DNA of 64,000 nucleotides. It comes from Pterobdella sp. o SKG-2022. Taxonomy: Eukaryota > Annelida > Clitellata > Hirudinida > Piscicolidae. Below the pieces are notes generated by a model. It was given only the letters and a program-made list of their open reading frames with translations, did no database searches and was not told the DNA's origin. The position numbers were made by a program, and so were the translations under genes. The stretch lies in assembly GCA_964035795.1 (NCBI GenBank), contig OZ038321.1:8449446-8513445 (forward strand), given 5' to 3'. This document shows, piece by piece, positions 58,958-64,000 of this stretch; the first letter of the stretch is position 1, and the number at the start of each line of letters is the position of its first letter.

Positions 58958-59140
58958 ATGAAAAAAGTACTATTTTTTCCTTTTTTGTTATTTTTTATTC
59001 TCTTCATCTCCATGCTACATGCTCCTAAAAAACTGGCACTTCATAACTTCAAAGGAAAAAATCACCACTCAAAAACACATTTGGAACTACAAGTAATCAA
59101 CCAAATCCTGCCAAGTCTTGTAGTCAATGAAAAGGAATGA
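58958..59140 (+). CDS. Small open frame with signal-peptide-like start, doubtful
   Basis: Sixty codons beginning MKKVLFFPFLLFFILFISML, a strongly hydrophobic segment, then a basic/polar tail with HNFKGKNHHSKTH. It could be a short secreted peptide. Phe/Leu-rich hydrophobic runs are also common by chance in T-rich DNA. There is no splice or homology support. Confidence 0.2.
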   Translation: MKKVLFFPFLLFFILFISMLHAPKKLALHNFKGKNHHSKTHLELQVINQILPSLVVNEKE

Positions 59141-59149
59141 ATTACCATC

Positions 59150-62622
<3,473 letters not shown>

Positions 62623-63707
62623 ATAAAAAGTTTTTTCAAGTTCATCCCTTAAAACAAAGATTCCAAAATATTTTTTTTTCAAATATTAACTGACCATACT
62701 TTTATTGGTATAGTTTTCCAAATAAATGTATTTGAAAGACCTTGCTTTATAAAAGACTAATATATATATAATTAGTTTTCGTCTTTAGACATAATCACAG
62801 TTATCAATGAGTCCCAATAATTCCTCGATACGCATCTTTATCGATTTTTTCAATGTTGTCCATGTTTAATTAAAACACTAATCAAGTAAAAAAATTATTT
62901 TATAAAAATGCGTTACATGTCTTTGATTGATTTAAAGTATGGTCTTTTCTCAAAACATACAATTCATGGACAGTTTTTACTGAAGTTTTTATTCAAGATG
63001 TGATGCCGAAGTATATTGTGGCATCCGAGATATTTCTTTTTATTCAAATACCCAAATGCAAAATAGAACTCTATTTTATACAACAATGACTTTTGTTTAT
63101 CTAAACTCCATCACAATACATTTTAGAACAATATTTTAAATATACAGATTCAACTCATAATGGTAAACGATTGAATTAGCTTTTTCATAAAAATAAGAAT
63201 GTTATCAAATTTTTTTCATTATAATGTTGACATTTTCATGGAGTAATTTTTCTAGTATTTTGATTTAAACCTATTTACTTTACTTGATACCATTCAAACG
63301 TAAGAACAATCGGCATTTACGAAATTTCTAAATTTAAAATAATTTTAAAATTTCAGTGAAAAGAAATTATTTTCATATTAAGATCAAATTGAGAAATATC
63401 TTCTCATTTTAGAATCATTTAGTTGCAAACGCTGTCTTCACGGCATATAAGAGTGCTTTAGCACTACCGGGCATACTACAAGATCATATATAAGTCACCA
63501 TTGTTTCATTACGTTTTTTTCAAGCATAAAGTTTTTGAAGTTTGGAAGTTTCATACTGTTATTTCAAATCTTCTTTTGGCTACTGAAAAAAAATTTTTTG
63601 AAAAATTTGAAACCGTTTTTGAATAGATTTTTTTTAATTAAAAATTTTTTTTTTATTGAAAATTTATTACTGTAACATATTTCACAGTTAATTGAATGGA
63701 TTAAAAA
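62623..63707. other. AT-rich stretch before the SINE fragment
   Basis: No gene, RNA or repeat recognised between the TATC microsatellite and the SINE body at 63708. Confidence 0.45.
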
Positions 63708-63818
63708 TACAATTAGCACCGGTTCCACAGTGTGTTTTCGCTACATTAAATTTGTAGCAAGCGCTTTGATCTATAAGGAAAAGCGCTTCATAAATACCGC
63801 ATTACATAACATTACTGA
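63708..63818 (+). mobile_element. SINE body fragment (tRNA head missing)
   Basis: Contains CACAGTGTGTTTTCGCTACA, GTAGCAAGCGCTTTGATC and AAGCGCTTCATAAATACCGC, the body and tail of the SINE at 44726. The tRNA head is absent, so it is truncated at the 5' side. The tail (CATTACATAACATTAC) ends a few bases before the ATG of the putative secreted protein at 63822. Confidence 0.8.
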
Positions 63819-63821
63819 AAC

Positions 63822-64000
63822 ATGATTTTGAAATTCACAACTACAATTGTTTTTTTCATTTTCACTCTAGTATCTTCCAGTGAAACACCCCTTACTGAAA
63901 CCACTATAAAGACGACCCAATCAACAAATGATTCCACAGTATCGAGCCATCAGTTGCCTGTCGAGTATTCAGACACTTTGGTCTTCTATGACCAGCCTTT
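63822..64000 (+). CDS. N terminus of a probable secreted or membrane protein, truncated at window end
   Basis: An ATG at 63822 opens a frame of 59 codons that runs off the window. It starts MILKFTTTIVFFIFTLVSSS, a classical signal peptide with a hydrophobic core and small residues before a likely cleavage site. A Ser/Thr-rich stretch (ETTIKTTQSTNDSTVSS) and then VEYSDTLVFYDQP follow. The base composition is less AT-rich than the flanks, supporting coding. I do not recognise the family. The SINE fragment at 63708-63818 ends a few bases upstream, so transcription start or an upstream exon is unclear. Confidence 0.55.
   Translation, partial: MILKFTTTIVFFIFTLVSSSETPLTETTIKTTQSTNDSTVSSHQLPVEYSDTLVFYDQP

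Overview
The window looks like nuclear DNA of an AT-rich invertebrate animal. Genes are split into many short exons with GT-AG introns, and the introns carry LINEs, tRNA-derived SINEs, inverted-repeat DNA elements and microsatellites. The genes are animal-specific (a presynaptic RIM and an autophagy FIP200/RB1CC1). I cannot name the phylum from sequence alone. Nothing suggests a prokaryote, plasmid or virus.

Layout. (1) Positions 1 to 21321, minus strand: a RIM-type active-zone scaffold gene, read from its start codon at 21321 down to the left edge. Its C2B domain would lie beyond position 1. I could place the N-terminal Rab-binding helix, a zinc-finger exon, a Gln-rich exon, a linker, the PDZ domain, the C2A domain and the C2A-C2B linker. 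Its introns hold a SINE, two LINE fragments and small repeats. (2) 21.4 to 27.2 kb: no gene I can support, beyond one 25-base exon-like segment. (3) 27228 to 40339, minus strand: an essentially complete FIP200/RB1CC1 gene of about 25 exons, from the N-terminal ubiquitin-like exon to the C-terminal Claw. Most exon junctions agree in reading phase. Two junctions sit directly on CA/GT microsatellites. (4) 40934 to 41784: a decayed Tc1/mariner-like transposon with inverted ends. (5) 46503 to 50940, minus strand: a nearly full-length but dead CR1/L2-like LINE with ORF1 and ORF2, three or more frameshifts and a mutated RT catalytic box. (6) 51 to 64 kb: mostly AT-rich non-coding DNA with a long inverted-repeat element (55851 to 56663), a few plausible unassigned exons, a 345-bp TATC microsatellite, a SINE remnant and, at the right edge, the start of a gene for a probable secreted protein.

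The two recognised genes share a strand: FIP200 is upstream and RIM downstream. They act in unrelated processes (autophagy initiation and synaptic vesicle release), so nothing suggests co-function. Exon boundaries were set by hand from splice consensus, reading phase and recalled family alignment. Where the phase did not close, the entry says so.
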